Origin: an uncultured Bacteroidales bacterium
GTDB lineage: Bacteria > Bacteroidota > Bacteroidia > Bacteroidales > Paludibacteraceae
Direction: 5' to 3'
NCBI GenBank assembly: GCA_937915765.1
Contig: CALGHE010000102.1
Coordinates: 1 to 64,000, forward strand
Length of the DNA stretch: 64,000 nt
Position 1 is the stretch's first letter, and the number at the start of each line of letters is the position of its first letter. A program made the translations under genes and the position numbers. Of this stretch, positions 18,594 through 28,412 are shown one piece after another. Under the pieces are notes generated by a model, which saw only the letters and a list, made by a program, of their open reading frames with translations, was not told the origin of the DNA and did no database searches.

Positions 18594-19538
18594 ATGAGAA
18601 TGATGGAGAATGCAGGTGTAAATTGTGAAAGAATAATTCTTAAAATGTCTGACGGGTACGACATTTGCATAATGGCATGGAAAGGAAACACTGGCGCTAA
18701 TGCGTTGGTTATCAGTCATGGCATGAAGGAGTATGCTCTGCGTTATGATGAAGTTGCCCGTTTTTTTGCGCAGAGGGGTTTTGTTGTTTTTGCTTATAAT
18801 CATAGAGGTCATGGAGAGGAGGCGAAGAGTAGAGGGGAGTTGGGCTTTCTTGCGGAGAAGAATGGCTTTTGCCGTGTTGTGGAGGATTTGTGTGAGGTGG
18901 TGCGTTATGCTAAGGGTTGTTGCCCGAGCGGTACGTTGGCGCTTTTGGGGCATTCATTTGGTTCTTTTGTGGTTCAAGGGTATATAGAAAGGTATGGAGG
19001 CGAGATTGATGTCTGTCTGCTTTCTGGCAGTGCCGGACCTCGGCGTTTCTTGGTTGGGGCGGGCAAATGTCTGGCTTGGATGCTTAAGAGTGTTTGCGGA
19101 AAACGTTCACGTTTGGCTTTTATGGAGTGGGCTGTTTTTGGAAATTACAACAGGCATATAGAGAATCCTAAAAGTAAAAACTCATGGCTTTGCAGCGATG
19201 AAGATGTAGTTGCTCAATATGATTCTGACGAATTGTGCGCTTTTGTGCCAACGGTGGGCTTTTTTTATGATATGTTCTGCGGCATGACAATGGTGCACAA
19301 GAGGGAAAATATGAAAAATATACCAAAGGACTTGCCCGTGTTTCTGTTCTCAGGAACTGAAGATCCGGTTGGCGGATATGGCTCGTCGCTCAGGGAGCTG
19401 TATGATTGCTACCGTGAAGTGGGAATAGAAAATGTGGAGCTGAAACTATATGAAGGCGGACGTCACGAAATGCTCAACGAAAAATGCAAGTTTGATGTCT
19501 GCGAAGACATGCTGAAATTTATAGCAGGTCGGGTTTGA
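18594..19538 (+). CDS. Alpha/beta hydrolase, monoacylglycerol-lipase-like
   Basis: 314 residues from the ATG at 18594; the frame is open further upstream but that part lies inside the 197-base element. The fold is a serine alpha/beta hydrolase of the lysophospholipase/monoglyceride lipase type: oxyanion strand ALVISHGMKEYALRYD, FAYNHRGHGEE, nucleophile Ser121 in LLGHSFGS, then an acid in FSGTEDPVGG and a histidine in YEGGRHEMLNE. No signal peptide is present, so it should act in the cytoplasm on a lipid or other ester. It has no operon partner. The next gene is convergent. Confidence 0.88.
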   Translation: MRMMENAGVNCERIILKMSDGYDICIMAWKGNTGANALVISHGMKEYALRYDEVARFFAQRGFVVFAYNHRGHGEEAKSRGELGFLAEKNGFCRVVEDLCEVVRYAKGCCPSGTLALLGHSFGSFVVQGYIERYGGEIDVCLLSGSAGPRRFLVGAGKCLAWMLKSVCGKRSRLAFMEWAVFGNYNRHIENPKSKNSWLCSDEDVVAQYDSDELCAFVPTVGFFYDMFCGMTMVHKRENMKNIPKDLPVFLFSGTEDPVGGYGSSLRELYDCYREVGIENVELKLYEGGRHEMLNEKCKFDVCEDMLKFIAGRV

Positions 19539-19541
19539 CGG

Positions 19542-19685
19542 TTATTTCACCCTTCTGTTTAGCTGGTTGTTGGCTTTAGACGGCTTTGATTTTCCAATAC
19601 GCTTCCCTGTCTCTTTCTTTGGTTTGGAAGAGGCGTTGAACCTGAAAGGATTTTTTGTATTTGTGGTTTTGTTTTTGTGACGCAT
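19542..19685 (-). CDS. Small basic protein of 47 residues, function unknown
   Basis: The frame runs from ATG at 19685 to TAA at 19542. It begins MRHKNKTTNTKNPFRFNASS and is rich in Lys, Arg and Asn with no acidic patch, a composition typical of nucleic-acid-binding or ribosome-associated peptides. A TACTTTTG promoter lies 17 bases upstream of the start, right after the terminator of the preceding locus, which is the main reason to believe it is real. It converges with the hydrolase gene, three bases from its stop codon. No family is recognised. Confidence 0.55.
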   Translation of the reverse strand: MRHKNKTTNTKNPFRFNASSKPKKETGKRIGKSKPSKANNQLNRRVK

Positions 19686-19701
19686 AATATAAAGTTTTTC
19701 G

Positions 19702-19709
19702 CAAAAGTA
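19702..19709 (-). promoter_or_regulatory. Promoter -7 element of the small basic gene
   Basis: The minus strand reads TACTTTTG, matching TAnnTTTG, and predicts a leader of about 10 bases. Confidence 0.5.
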
Positions 19710-19711
19710 AT

Positions 19712-19741
19712 AAAAAAGGCGGAGAAAAATCCCCGCCTTTT
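19712..19741 (-). terminator. Intrinsic terminator of the sus-type locus
   Basis: AAAAGGCGG (19714-19722) and CCGCCTTTT (19733-19741) form a 9-bp stem with a T-run on the minus strand. It is 20 bases after the stop of the last gene of the locus, and the same stem could stop transcripts on the plus strand. Confidence 0.8.
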
Positions 19742-19761
19742 GAAAATATCAACAAATATGA

Positions 19762-21405
19762 TTATTCGATGATGATCTTACCAGAGATAGAAACTCCGTT
19801 TACAGTCTTAGCAACGAATACATAGATACCCTTGTTGAAACCAGAAACGTTGAATTCGCCACCATTTACAGAAGCTGTCTTACCAGCCATGTCGATGATG
19901 CTGATGCTAGCGATTTCTTCGTCAGCCTTAACGATGAAGTTGTCACCGTCGAAGTAAGCAGAAGCGTTAGCGTTTTCTGATTCAATAGAAGCGACACTAA
20001 CTTTGAATTCTGTGCAAATAAAGTCGCCTTTATCTATTCCCGAACCTTCTACAGTTACTGCACAATAAGACTTATCTGCAGTGATAGCGATGTTGTCAAT
20101 GTTATAGTCGTACTCAGGATTTGATCTGAATAATATGTCCATGGTTTCAGCACCAGCAGGGATAGAAACCTTTCCGTTGCACTTAGTCCATGCAGGAGCC
20201 AAAACATCGGATGTTACTTTTATTTCGTCAGAATTGTTGAACTTGATAAATACAGGAATTTCTGTATTTGAACCTTCTGTGATAGAAGACGTTGTTTTAG
20301 CTAAGAAAGATACAGAGATTTCTCCAGAAATTCCTTTCAAAGGAATATTCAAGAAACCAGTATGCACTCCGTTTTCCCCAAATTTCTGAGGAACGAACAA
20401 TGTGTGGAACAACTCAGTGTCGTAATACGCTCCTGGTGTGATGCTAAATGGCTTGCTGAAGTCAGGTGTAGGATTTTCTGATCCTTCAACAAGGGAACCG
20501 GAATTCAACTCGCTACCGAAAGTTTCCCATAATCTCTTGAAATCAGCTCGATATGAGCCATCTAGAATTTCATCACCCCAATCAGGGTCTACGCTAATAA
20601 CAGCTCCATTAGGGTCTATAGTTGTCAAAGCAAATCCACCCATAAAAGTCTTATTAGAATAACCGTCTTTATACAATCTTTTTTCGTTTTCATCTTTGTA
20701 CTTCAAATATCTATCAGACGTAGAAGCGGAGCTAGTTTGAGCCAATCCTACAGGTTCGAAGTTTTCTGCAAAGAAAGGTCTTGGAATGTTCTCGCCTGAT
20801 GTTTCTTCGTTTGCAACCAAACGTAAATTTTTGATGTATAGCACATTAGATTCTTCAGTAGAAGCCATATTGTTTTCTCTGTTGAAGGCAAAAACAAACA
20901 ACTTGTGAACTTCGTCCAATTCGTCTGGTCTTGCATATACGAAAGCAGTATCGCTTACCCATTGATTTTCTTTCCCGTAATGTTTAAACTTTACGTCAAA
21001 AGCACCCCATCCAGGACATGCGTCTTTGCCATATCTGTTGCCTGTTGTATCGGTTGCAAAACCATATTGGATGACAGGCCACTTGCCACCATAATTACCT
21101 TCAGCTAAAGCCTCAAAGCAATAGTCAATAATAAGAGTGTGAGTTTGCATTAAATTCACACCCTCTTCAATGTACATTTTTGCTTCTGAGAATTCCTTCA
21201 AGTGGGTCAAAGTTACACACTCAGATCCGTCTGGAGCTTTTTGTTTTGTGCTGAAATAGTCAGGTGCTGCTTCGGTAGGTTCTATTGCGACAACACCCTC
21301 TTGCAACACTCCGTCCTTAATCAAATAAAACTGGTCAGCAGCATTAACGCTACCCAAACCTATGCTGGAAAGCATAGCCCATGCGAGTAAATGTTTTCTC
21401 TTCAT
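19762..21405 (-). CDS. Secreted T9SS-sorted protein of the sus-type locus, function unknown
   Basis: 547 residues with a signal peptide (about 1-22, ending GSVNA). The final 80 residues (about 468-547) form a T9SS C-terminal sorting domain with the usual NGGEFNVSGFNKGIYVFVAK pattern, so it should be moved across the outer membrane and attached to the surface. The central part is beta-rich and includes NIPLKGISGEISVSFLAKT, suggesting a jelly-roll carbohydrate-binding module, but no catalytic motif is apparent. It is last in a four-gene unit after the glycan-binding lipoprotein. It could be a further binding protein or an unrecognised enzyme. Confidence 0.75.
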   Translation of the reverse strand: MKRKHLLAWAMLSSIGLGSVNAADQFYLIKDGVLQEGVVAIEPTEAAPDYFSTKQKAPDGSECVTLTHLKEFSEAKMYIEEGVNLMQTHTLIIDYCFEALAEGNYGGKWPVIQYGFATDTTGNRYGKDACPGWGAFDVKFKHYGKENQWVSDTAFVYARPDELDEVHKLFVFAFNRENNMASTEESNVLYIKNLRLVANEETSGENIPRPFFAENFEPVGLAQTSSASTSDRYLKYKDENEKRLYKDGYSNKTFMGGFALTTIDPNGAVISVDPDWGDEILDGSYRADFKRLWETFGSELNSGSLVEGSENPTPDFSKPFSITPGAYYDTELFHTLFVPQKFGENGVHTGFLNIPLKGISGEISVSFLAKTTSSITEGSNTEIPVFIKFNNSDEIKVTSDVLAPAWTKCNGKVSIPAGAETMDILFRSNPEYDYNIDNIAITADKSYCAVTVEGSGIDKGDFICTEFKVSVASIESENANASAYFDGDNFIVKADEEIASISIIDMAGKTASVNGGEFNVSGFNKGIYVFVAKTVNGVSISGKIIIE

Positions 21406-21494
21406 ATTCTACTTTTTATTTAAAAATTAATTTTGTTAATACGGCGACTAAGGTAGAACTTTTTTTTGAAACAAACAAGAATTTCAGAAAAAAA

Positions 21495-21525
21495 GGCTGA
21501 GAAATCCTTCTCAGCCTTTTTTTTT
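21495..21525 (-). terminator. Intrinsic terminator after the glycan-binding lipoprotein
   Basis: GGCTGAGAA and TTCTCAGCC form a 9-bp stem around a short loop (21495-21516), with A-runs and T-runs on both sides. It overlaps the stop region of the lipoprotein gene and may reduce expression of the T9SS-sorted gene downstream. Confidence 0.8.
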
Positions 21526-22993
21526 AAAATGATCTTTCAGGAACTCCAAAGCCGAATTTAGGGAAATAAGCCCCGTTTTTGTCATCCGGCACAAGTCGGA
21601 TATTGTCAACGGCCATAGCTCCTTTTCCTATATGAGCACCGGAAGAGTATGGGTTGGAAAGGAATCCCAGCCCCCCCCATTTTGCACGATCTGAAGGGTT
21701 TCCTCCGAATACCGCACAATAAGGATTGTGACTTTCATGACCCCATGCGGCACTTTCACTTTCACATTTTGTGTCAGGGGCGCAAAGAATATCTCTGTTT
21801 TCAGAATTCCACAAGAACTCGGAGAGTGGAACAGATACTGTCATCCATCCGTCAGTATAGAATTTTTCAGAACTAGTCCATTCCCAAGGCGAAGACGCTG
21901 TATTCCAGTTAATTTTGCTAAATGTGAATAAAGCTCCGAATTTTCTGGCTGCATTATCAACATCGTTTGCACCATCAAAGAAACCGATCTGATATGCTTC
22001 CCCTATAAGTGGTCTTTTTTCGTTCACATTAATCTCAAACTTAACAACGAAATTACAAGCATCAATTTTACCTTCTTTAATGTCTGAGATGTAAGGTCCG
22101 AAGACAGTAGGGTAAGCAGGTTTAACACCGGCATCAGCAAGTTCAGGCGCGAAAGGTTCGTAAGAAAGCACCTGCCATTCGTTAGCACCTAAATCAAAAA
22201 CTTCAAATTTACCATCTTTGTAAGACCTTTGAGTGAACAAGTCAGCGTAATCTTCGCCAGGCTGCGCGTGTCTGTAGACTATTTCTGTATTGTTATCAAA
22301 GTCTATAAGTATATTGCTTCTGTCTCTCAATTTGAAAGGAGAGTCAACTTTTCCAGCTACAGTTTGAACTCTGAAGATAGAGCCTTCAGCAACTCCCTCT
22401 GGGATAACAGCGAAGAGTTTGTCCGCTCCAACTTTTGTAACGCTAGGAGATTCTATCTCTTCTGTATTTGCCGCATCCTTGTAGAAGAATACTTTAATTT
22501 CGTCCCCGATAAAGTTAGCACCTTTGATTTTCAAAGTGTCGCCATCGTTTGCAAATTCATTATAAACCATAGTAATTTTTGCCTGAGACACCTTTGCAAA
22601 TGGAGCCAACGCAAATCCTTCAGGACAAGCGGCTGTGCGGTAAATAGCCTGGCAGTCTTCGACCAAATCAGGAACAGTATAAACAATGACGTTGTCTGTG
22701 ATGAATGCAGGCTTTAAGATTGCATTAAAGACATTTCCTGATTTCCCGACGAAAGATACAGATTTGATGCCTCCAAGGTTTTCTCCAAAAACAGCAACAG
22801 TTTGACCTCCACTGACAGTAGAGTCTGCGAAGTTAATCTTCACACCAAGCGAGTCGACTCCACCATCAGTAAGTTCAACTCTGTCTATGATAGGTTGGTT
22901 GCAGTCGCAACCGCAGTCATTCTTGTCATCGCAAGAGACAAAGCCAAATGCGGCAGCAAGAAAAGACATCGCTAAATAATTTATCTTTTTCAT
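21524..22993 (-). CDS. Surface glycan-binding lipoprotein (SGBP-B type) with IPT/TIG domains
   Basis: 489 residues. Lipoprotein signal with Cys21 in GFVSCDDK. Residues about 40-220 hold two IPT/TIG-like immunoglobulin folds, marked by GQTVAVFGENLGGIKSVSF and GDTLKIKGANFIGDEIKVFF. The C-terminal half (about 225-489) resembles the glycan-binding domain of SGBP-B proteins from polysaccharide loci. It would sit on the outer surface and hold glycan for the SusC/D transporter. It is 66 bases downstream of susD in the same operon. The substrate cannot be read from sequence. Confidence 0.82.
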   Translation of the reverse strand: MKKINYLAMSFLAAAFGFVSCDDKNDCGCDCNQPIIDRVELTDGGVDSLGVKINFADSTVSGGQTVAVFGENLGGIKSVSFVGKSGNVFNAILKPAFITDNVIVYTVPDLVEDCQAIYRTAACPEGFALAPFAKVSQAKITMVYNEFANDGDTLKIKGANFIGDEIKVFFYKDAANTEEIESPSVTKVGADKLFAVIPEGVAEGSIFRVQTVAGKVDSPFKLRDRSNILIDFDNNTEIVYRHAQPGEDYADLFTQRSYKDGKFEVFDLGANEWQVLSYEPFAPELADAGVKPAYPTVFGPYISDIKEGKIDACNFVVKFEINVNEKRPLIGEAYQIGFFDGANDVDNAARKFGALFTFSKINWNTASSPWEWTSSEKFYTDGWMTVSVPLSEFLWNSENRDILCAPDTKCESESAAWGHESHNPYCAVFGGNPSDRAKWGGLGFLSNPYSSGAHIGKGAMAVDNIRLVPDDKNGAYFPKFGFGVPERSF

Positions 22994-23059
22994 ATTGAAT
23001 ACTTATAAATTTAAATTTGTTAGTCAAGGAGAGAGTTGTAACTCTCTCCTTGAGAAAAA

Positions 23060-24922
23060 TTAATAAGGATAATTGCCAGACTTAACAGCGTTTACGTCTG
23101 TGTAAAGACCAGCTGCATAACCTGCATTTTCAATCTTTACAGGAAGCGGCAAGAACCATTGAACCTTGTCAGTGTCAATAACTTTTTCTTCAGGCTCTGT
23201 TTTAGAGTCTGGCTTCAATTTTGACAACTCGCAAATATCACGTTGTCTCATGAAATCTTTTTTAGCCTTAGCCTTACCGTCTAGGTCGAGAGCTTCGCCA
23301 TAGTACCAGCCGCGGTCTCTTTCTCTTAGATAACCTCTTGCGGCATCTTCGTCTCTATAGAACAAGCGCTTAACATCCAACCAAGACTGGTTTTCTAATG
23401 CAAACTCATGAACACGTTCTGTCATCAAGTCGTATTTTTCTAGATAATAATCAGCTTGATAGTCCAAATCTCCAGTCCAATTAGTGATAGTTCTCTTCTG
23501 GATGAAGTCTGGATCATACATAGCAATCTTTTCTACATTCTCCAAACCAGCTCTATTTCTGATAAGGTTCACATCCTCGATACCTGCAGCAACAGTATTT
23601 CTCACATCTTTAGAAGCCAAAGCCATTTTTGCTTCAGCACGCATTAGATACAGATCTGCAACGCGCAAGATAGGGAAAGTCAAAGGACAAGAGAACTTGT
23701 CATCTAGAGGAGTGTTGTAAACAAACTTACGGCAATGATTCAACACACGACCAACAGACTCGTCTCCATATCTGCTATCATCCCAGTTATTAGGGGCGAT
23801 TCTATACTGATAAGGTCCACCTGCGTTGAGGGTATATTCATAACCATCGTAATCTCCAGTTTTATCATCTGTAGTATAGTAGCAGCAAGCACGTTTTCTA
23901 ATATCTTTGTCATCAAAGTTTTCGAAAATTGTTGCAGACAATCCCTTTTCGCCGCCGTACGCATCCTTGTCTTGGTTGAAATTCTGCTTAGAACGAGCGA
24001 ACTGAATCTGACGAGAAGAACCTGCTCCATATTCACCAGATTCAAATTCAAGAGCAAAAAGAACTTCTTTGTGATGTCTAGTCATGAAGATATCTTCGTA
24101 ATTATCTTTGTCAGCAAGACCCTTGCCCGCAGCACCAAGTCCGTCTAAAGTGCTGTTTATGGCACTGATGGCGTCGTTGTAAAATTTGTCAGGGTCTGGA
24201 CATACATAATTGTTCGATGCAAGCTTATTCTGGCAAGAAGCCATTGTCAAATACAATTTAGCTAACATACCCTTTGCCGCAACTTTGGTTACTCTTTCAC
24301 CTTTATTTCCCCAAGGTGTAGCAGGAAGGTCGTTGTATGCTTCAGTCCAGTCCTTTTCAATCTGAGCGTAAAGCACTTCACGAGAAGCTTTCTGTATCTG
24401 ATTGTTAGTTCCGCTAGCAATAACGTTTGTGTTTTTCAACACAAGGAACGTTTCTCCCCAATATTCGGTTAGCAAGAAATAAGCGTAGCCACGGTACATC
24501 TTAGCCTCTGCTACAGCTCTTTTTACAGCCTCTTCAGAAACATTAGAACTTACGCTTTTAGGCATTTCCGAAATTAACATGTTACAACGGCTGATGACAT
24601 TGTATAAGCTAGTGTAACCATTAAGCAACAATGCATTCGTGTTATTGAATTCAAACGAAGAGAACTGACCTTCGTCACCATAATTGTGGTAAACGTTTCC
24701 TGGCATCAATTCCCCTGCACACCAAGAGAACTTATCTTCGTATGTGTCCCATGCGTAAGGACCATAAACTTGATATGTGAACGCTAAAAGATTGTCGTCT
24801 GATGTCAAGTAATTATCGACAGTGATAGCGTCTTGAGATTGTCTATCAAGGAAGTCTTCGCAAGACGAGAACATCAAAGATGCCCCAGCAAGGAGAGACA
24901 AATATTTTAGTTTCAATTTCAT
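23060..24922 (-). CDS. SusD/RagB-family outer-membrane glycan-binding lipoprotein
   Basis: 620 residues. Lipoprotein signal with Cys21 in LMFSSCEDF. The N-terminal motif FLDRQSQDAITVDNYLTSDDNLLAFTYQVYGPYAW and the helical TPR scaffold are typical of SusD, as is the C-terminal region ending YPY. SusD acts as the lid of the SusC pore and hands over oligosaccharides. It follows the SusC gene by 23 bases. Confidence 0.95.
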   Translation of the reverse strand: MKLKLKYLSLLAGASLMFSSCEDFLDRQSQDAITVDNYLTSDDNLLAFTYQVYGPYAWDTYEDKFSWCAGELMPGNVYHNYGDEGQFSSFEFNNTNALLLNGYTSLYNVISRCNMLISEMPKSVSSNVSEEAVKRAVAEAKMYRGYAYFLLTEYWGETFLVLKNTNVIASGTNNQIQKASREVLYAQIEKDWTEAYNDLPATPWGNKGERVTKVAAKGMLAKLYLTMASCQNKLASNNYVCPDPDKFYNDAISAINSTLDGLGAAGKGLADKDNYEDIFMTRHHKEVLFALEFESGEYGAGSSRQIQFARSKQNFNQDKDAYGGEKGLSATIFENFDDKDIRKRACCYYTTDDKTGDYDGYEYTLNAGGPYQYRIAPNNWDDSRYGDESVGRVLNHCRKFVYNTPLDDKFSCPLTFPILRVADLYLMRAEAKMALASKDVRNTVAAGIEDVNLIRNRAGLENVEKIAMYDPDFIQKRTITNWTGDLDYQADYYLEKYDLMTERVHEFALENQSWLDVKRLFYRDEDAARGYLRERDRGWYYGEALDLDGKAKAKKDFMRQRDICELSKLKPDSKTEPEEKVIDTDKVQWFLPLPVKIENAGYAAGLYTDVNAVKSGNYPY

Positions 24923-24945
24923 ATTAAATACTCTTTTGTTAAAAA

Positions 24946-27900
24946 TTAGAAATTAAAGTTCAAGCCAAGAGTGTACTGGCGAGGAGTTGGATAACGTCCT
25001 TCATCAACACCCTGACGTATTGCACTACCTGGAATTTCTGGGTCATAACCAGAATAGTTTGTGAAAGTGTAAACGTTCTGAACGTTTGCAGATACACGAA
25101 GACCGTTTATGTGCAATTTCTTGTTTACAGCCTCTGGCAAAGAGTAAGACAAAGATACATTCTGGATCTTTAGATAAGATCCATCTTCTACGTAACGGTC
25201 AGAAACTGTCTTACAGTTACCGTTCGTATCTTTGTTATCTGGACGAGGGATGTTTGTTTCTGGATTTGTCACATATTCGTTGCCGTTAGCATCTTTTGCG
25301 ATTTTTGCAAAATTGAGACAGTCAGAGTGGTAGTTAGTCCACTTGTCTGTCATACCTTCAAGACGCATGCGGATCAAGTTGAATACATCGTTTCCGTAAG
25401 AAGCAGAAAGCTGGATTCCCAAAGACCAAGGTCCGTAAGTAAATGTATTGTTCATACCGCAAGTGAAGTCTGGGTTAGGATCTCCGATTGTTGTTTTTTC
25501 GTCACCAAACATCAAGTCTCCAACTTTAGCAGAGCGTCCTGTCCTGCTATTGTATTCATCGGCTTGAGCCTGATTTTGAACGATTCCCAAGACTTCATAT
25601 CCGTAGAATAGACCTGGAGCGTCGCCAACTTCAGAGCGGTTGATTTCGATGTCCGTGTTAAGAATACGGTAAACACCATTCTTGTCTGCTTTTTCAGTAA
25701 TAGAAGTAGTAGAACCACCTAAGCTAACCACTTCGTTCTTAACGAAAGAGAAAGACAGGTCTGTGCTCCACATAAAGTTGCGGTTTGCAATCTTTTTGTC
25801 AATGTTAACCGTGCTGATAGCCAAGTCCACACCGACGTTTTTCATTGATCCCGCATTTACGTAAGCAGTTCCGATACATTCCCATCCACCGTCAGATGGA
25901 GCCACGAATGTAGGCAATTCAGGAACGAGCAATAGGTCGTCGTTCTTTTTGTAGAAACCGTCAATCGTCAAAGTGAATCTGTCCTTTAAGAAGCCCAAAT
26001 CAATAGCGACGTTAGTCTGCTTGTTGGTTTCCCATGTCAAATCGTTGTTTGTGTAGTTTTGGTAATGGAAACCAGGGTATTCGCCGTTGTGATTCCATTT
26101 AGAAACGTAAGCCACATGAGCAGGAGTACAATTAGCGTTACCTGTTTCACCATAACCTACACGCAACTTCATAGTAGAGAAAATTTCCTGGAACTTTTCA
26201 CTATCTTTTGCAAACTTTTCGTTGTCAATTCTCCATGCAAGAGCAAATGATGGGAAGAATCCCCACTGATTACCCGGTGCAAAGTTAGAAGAACCGTCAA
26301 AACGTCCTGTTGCAGTGATGAAATAACGGCTTGCGTAGTTGTAAGCTGCACGTCCAAAGAAAGATGCAATAGCTCCGTCACCTTTGTATCTGCTGAGGTT
26401 TTTTGTGTCCTTAGCCAAATTTATAGTATGCGGATCATTTGTGTTAAAGCCTTTACCTTGATTGACTTCACCGCCCCACATAAATTCTTGAGCTTCAGCT
26501 CCGACCATAGCGTCAATGTTATGACGTTCCTTTATTGACTTGTTGTAGTTCATGAATGAACTTAAGCGCCAAGCAGTGTTGCTATATTCACCAACTAGCA
26601 ATGTTGCCTCTTCTTTTGCTACAGAAAGTCCTCCGTATTTGTAGAAAGGAGAATAGTTTTCGTCATTTGCATTTGTGATGTCAATACCAAATTCAGTTCT
26701 CCAAGACAAGTCTTTCATGAACTTAATTTCTGCATACGCATTGGCAAGAACGTTAGTCTCTTCTCTCAAGATAGGAGACTGGTTCAAATTTGCAATCGGG
26801 TTGATTTTTGTACCCAAGTTGGTTTCAGGCCCTGTAATGTTGCCATTTACATCGTAAGGAGATTCGCTAGGCAAAGACAATAGCGTTTGTACGATGATGT
26901 TTTCGTCAGTTTCCTTGAAAGATTTACAAGCTGCACCATCTCCAGCTTTTGGGTCGAAGATATTTGCTGCTTTAGACATTTCCTGACGAGTGATACCAAT
27001 GTTGATACCCATCTTGAGCCATTTCTTAACTTCAGAATCTAAAGCGATACGGCCATTGATACGCTGATAGTCAGTGTTGATCAGAACACCTTCTTGGTCT
27101 GAAAATCCCAAAGAGATGTTGTACTGAGTCTTTTCAGAACCTCCGTTAACTGAGATTTGGTGGCCGTGACCGATTGCAGAACGGAATAATTGATCCTGCC
27201 AATCTGTACCTTTACCAAGGACTGATGGATTTGCAAATTCAGGATCCACTTTTTCTCCACGTCCGATAGCGATAACGTAGTCGTCGTTTATGTACTCAGC
27301 GTATTCCTTCAAGTTCATCATGTCGTAACGTTTTGTGAACTGAGAAACTGAGAAATTACCGTCGTAAGAGAATTTGGCGTCTCCTGCCTTACCTTTTCTT
27401 GTTGTGATCATGATAACCCCGTTAGACGCACGAGAACCATAGATAGCAGTTGCAGAAGCGTCCTTCAAGATTTCCATAGAAACGATGTCCGCAGGGTTGA
27501 TAGAAGCAAGCGGGTTGCTAGAAGCCGACTTGTCTGTACCACCACCGATAGGCATACCGTCAACAACATAAAGAGGGTCGTTAGAACCGGAAAGTGAAGA
27601 TGTACCACGGATACGTACCGAAGCTGCGGCACCAGGCTGACCAGAAGAAGAAGCCACAGACACACCAGCTACACGTCCCTGCAAAGCAGCGTCGATAGAC
27701 GGAGCGGTTGAATTCTTTAACATGTCTTCCTTGATTGTCTGTGTAGAACCGGTTTTGTCCTTTGCCTTGACTCTACCGTAACCAATAGTAACAAACTCTT
27801 CCAAAGACTCTGAGTCTTTCAAAGTGACAGTCAATGATTTCTGTCCTGGCTTGAGTTTGATTGTCTGGGTAACCAGCGGGTCAGATGCGATTACCAAAGT

Positions 27901-28095
27901 CGCTCCGTCCGGAACTGTGAGCACGGCGTCTCCGTCTGCTCCTGTTACCTCAAAAATTGTTGCGTCCTCTTTTACCGTGATTTCTGCTCCCGGTAGCGGA
28001 CCTCCCGCATCTTTTACCACCACTGAGACAGTTTGGTCTGCCATCGCTGCTGCGGCGGTAAAGAGCATCGTTAATGATAATAAAAACGTCCTCAT
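24946..28095 (-). CDS. SusC/RagA-family TonB-dependent outer-membrane transporter
   Basis: 1049 residues with a signal peptide (about 1-19). An N-terminal carboxypeptidase-regulatory-like domain (about 20-95) precedes the TonB box region EEFVTIGYGR, the plug domain (ALQGRVAGVSV, NDPLYVVDGMP, ATAIYGSRASNGVIMITTRKG) and the barrel, which ends in the aromatic residue of LGLNFNF. The protein imports glycan fragments using energy from TonB. It heads a four-gene operon with susD, an SGBP-type lipoprotein and a T9SS-sorted protein. No regulator and no glycoside hydrolase are adjacent. Confidence 0.96.
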   Translation of the reverse strand: MRTFLLSLTMLFTAAAAMADQTVSVVVKDAGGPLPGAEITVKEDATIFEVTGADGDAVLTVPDGATLVIASDPLVTQTIKLKPGQKSLTVTLKDSESLEEFVTIGYGRVKAKDKTGSTQTIKEDMLKNSTAPSIDAALQGRVAGVSVASSSGQPGAAASVRIRGTSSLSGSNDPLYVVDGMPIGGGTDKSASSNPLASINPADIVSMEILKDASATAIYGSRASNGVIMITTRKGKAGDAKFSYDGNFSVSQFTKRYDMMNLKEYAEYINDDYVIAIGRGEKVDPEFANPSVLGKGTDWQDQLFRSAIGHGHQISVNGGSEKTQYNISLGFSDQEGVLINTDYQRINGRIALDSEVKKWLKMGINIGITRQEMSKAANIFDPKAGDGAACKSFKETDENIIVQTLLSLPSESPYDVNGNITGPETNLGTKINPIANLNQSPILREETNVLANAYAEIKFMKDLSWRTEFGIDITNANDENYSPFYKYGGLSVAKEEATLLVGEYSNTAWRLSSFMNYNKSIKERHNIDAMVGAEAQEFMWGGEVNQGKGFNTNDPHTINLAKDTKNLSRYKGDGAIASFFGRAAYNYASRYFITATGRFDGSSNFAPGNQWGFFPSFALAWRIDNEKFAKDSEKFQEIFSTMKLRVGYGETGNANCTPAHVAYVSKWNHNGEYPGFHYQNYTNNDLTWETNKQTNVAIDLGFLKDRFTLTIDGFYKKNDDLLLVPELPTFVAPSDGGWECIGTAYVNAGSMKNVGVDLAISTVNIDKKIANRNFMWSTDLSFSFVKNEVVSLGGSTTSITEKADKNGVYRILNTDIEINRSEVGDAPGLFYGYEVLGIVQNQAQADEYNSRTGRSAKVGDLMFGDEKTTIGDPNPDFTCGMNNTFTYGPWSLGIQLSASYGNDVFNLIRMRLEGMTDKWTNYHSDCLNFAKIAKDANGNEYVTNPETNIPRPDNKDTNGNCKTVSDRYVEDGSYLKIQNVSLSYSLPEAVNKKLHINGLRVSANVQNVYTFTNYSGYDPEIPGSAIRQGVDEGRYPTPRQYTLGLNFNF

Positions 28096-28153
28096 TTACT
28101 AATAATTTGAATTAATACTGATTTAATTATAGACATAATTTTACAAATTACGG

Positions 28154-28161
28154 CAAATATA
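28154..28161 (-). promoter_or_regulatory. Promoter -7 element of the sus-type locus
   Basis: The minus strand reads TATATTTG, matching TAnnTTTG, giving a leader of about 55 bases to the SusC start. The rest of 28162-28386 shows no further feature. Confidence 0.5.
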
Positions 28162-28386
28162 GTCGTTTAATATTTAATACCAATCATTTTCATTAAAAAA
28201 AGTGTATCGATTTTTAACTTTTTTTAATATAAATCTCAAAAGTTGTTAATTTGCTTGATTCTTATGTTTCTGTTTCTTTTTGATGTAAAACGTATTCGGG
28301 CTGTTGATGGTTCGTTTTCCCCGCTTTTTTCTGATTGCTTTTGTGTATTTTTGGCGAGTTGTTGCGGTGTTTTGTGTTTTAGATTT

Positions 28387-28394
28387 TATATTTG
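28387..28394 (+). promoter_or_regulatory. Promoter -7 element of priA
   Basis: TATATTTG matches TAnnTTTG. Transcription would begin near 28400, which rules out the ATG-like start at 28392 and favours 28413 for priA. Confidence 0.5.
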
Positions 28395-28412
28395 CAATAC
28401 ATATATAAATGT

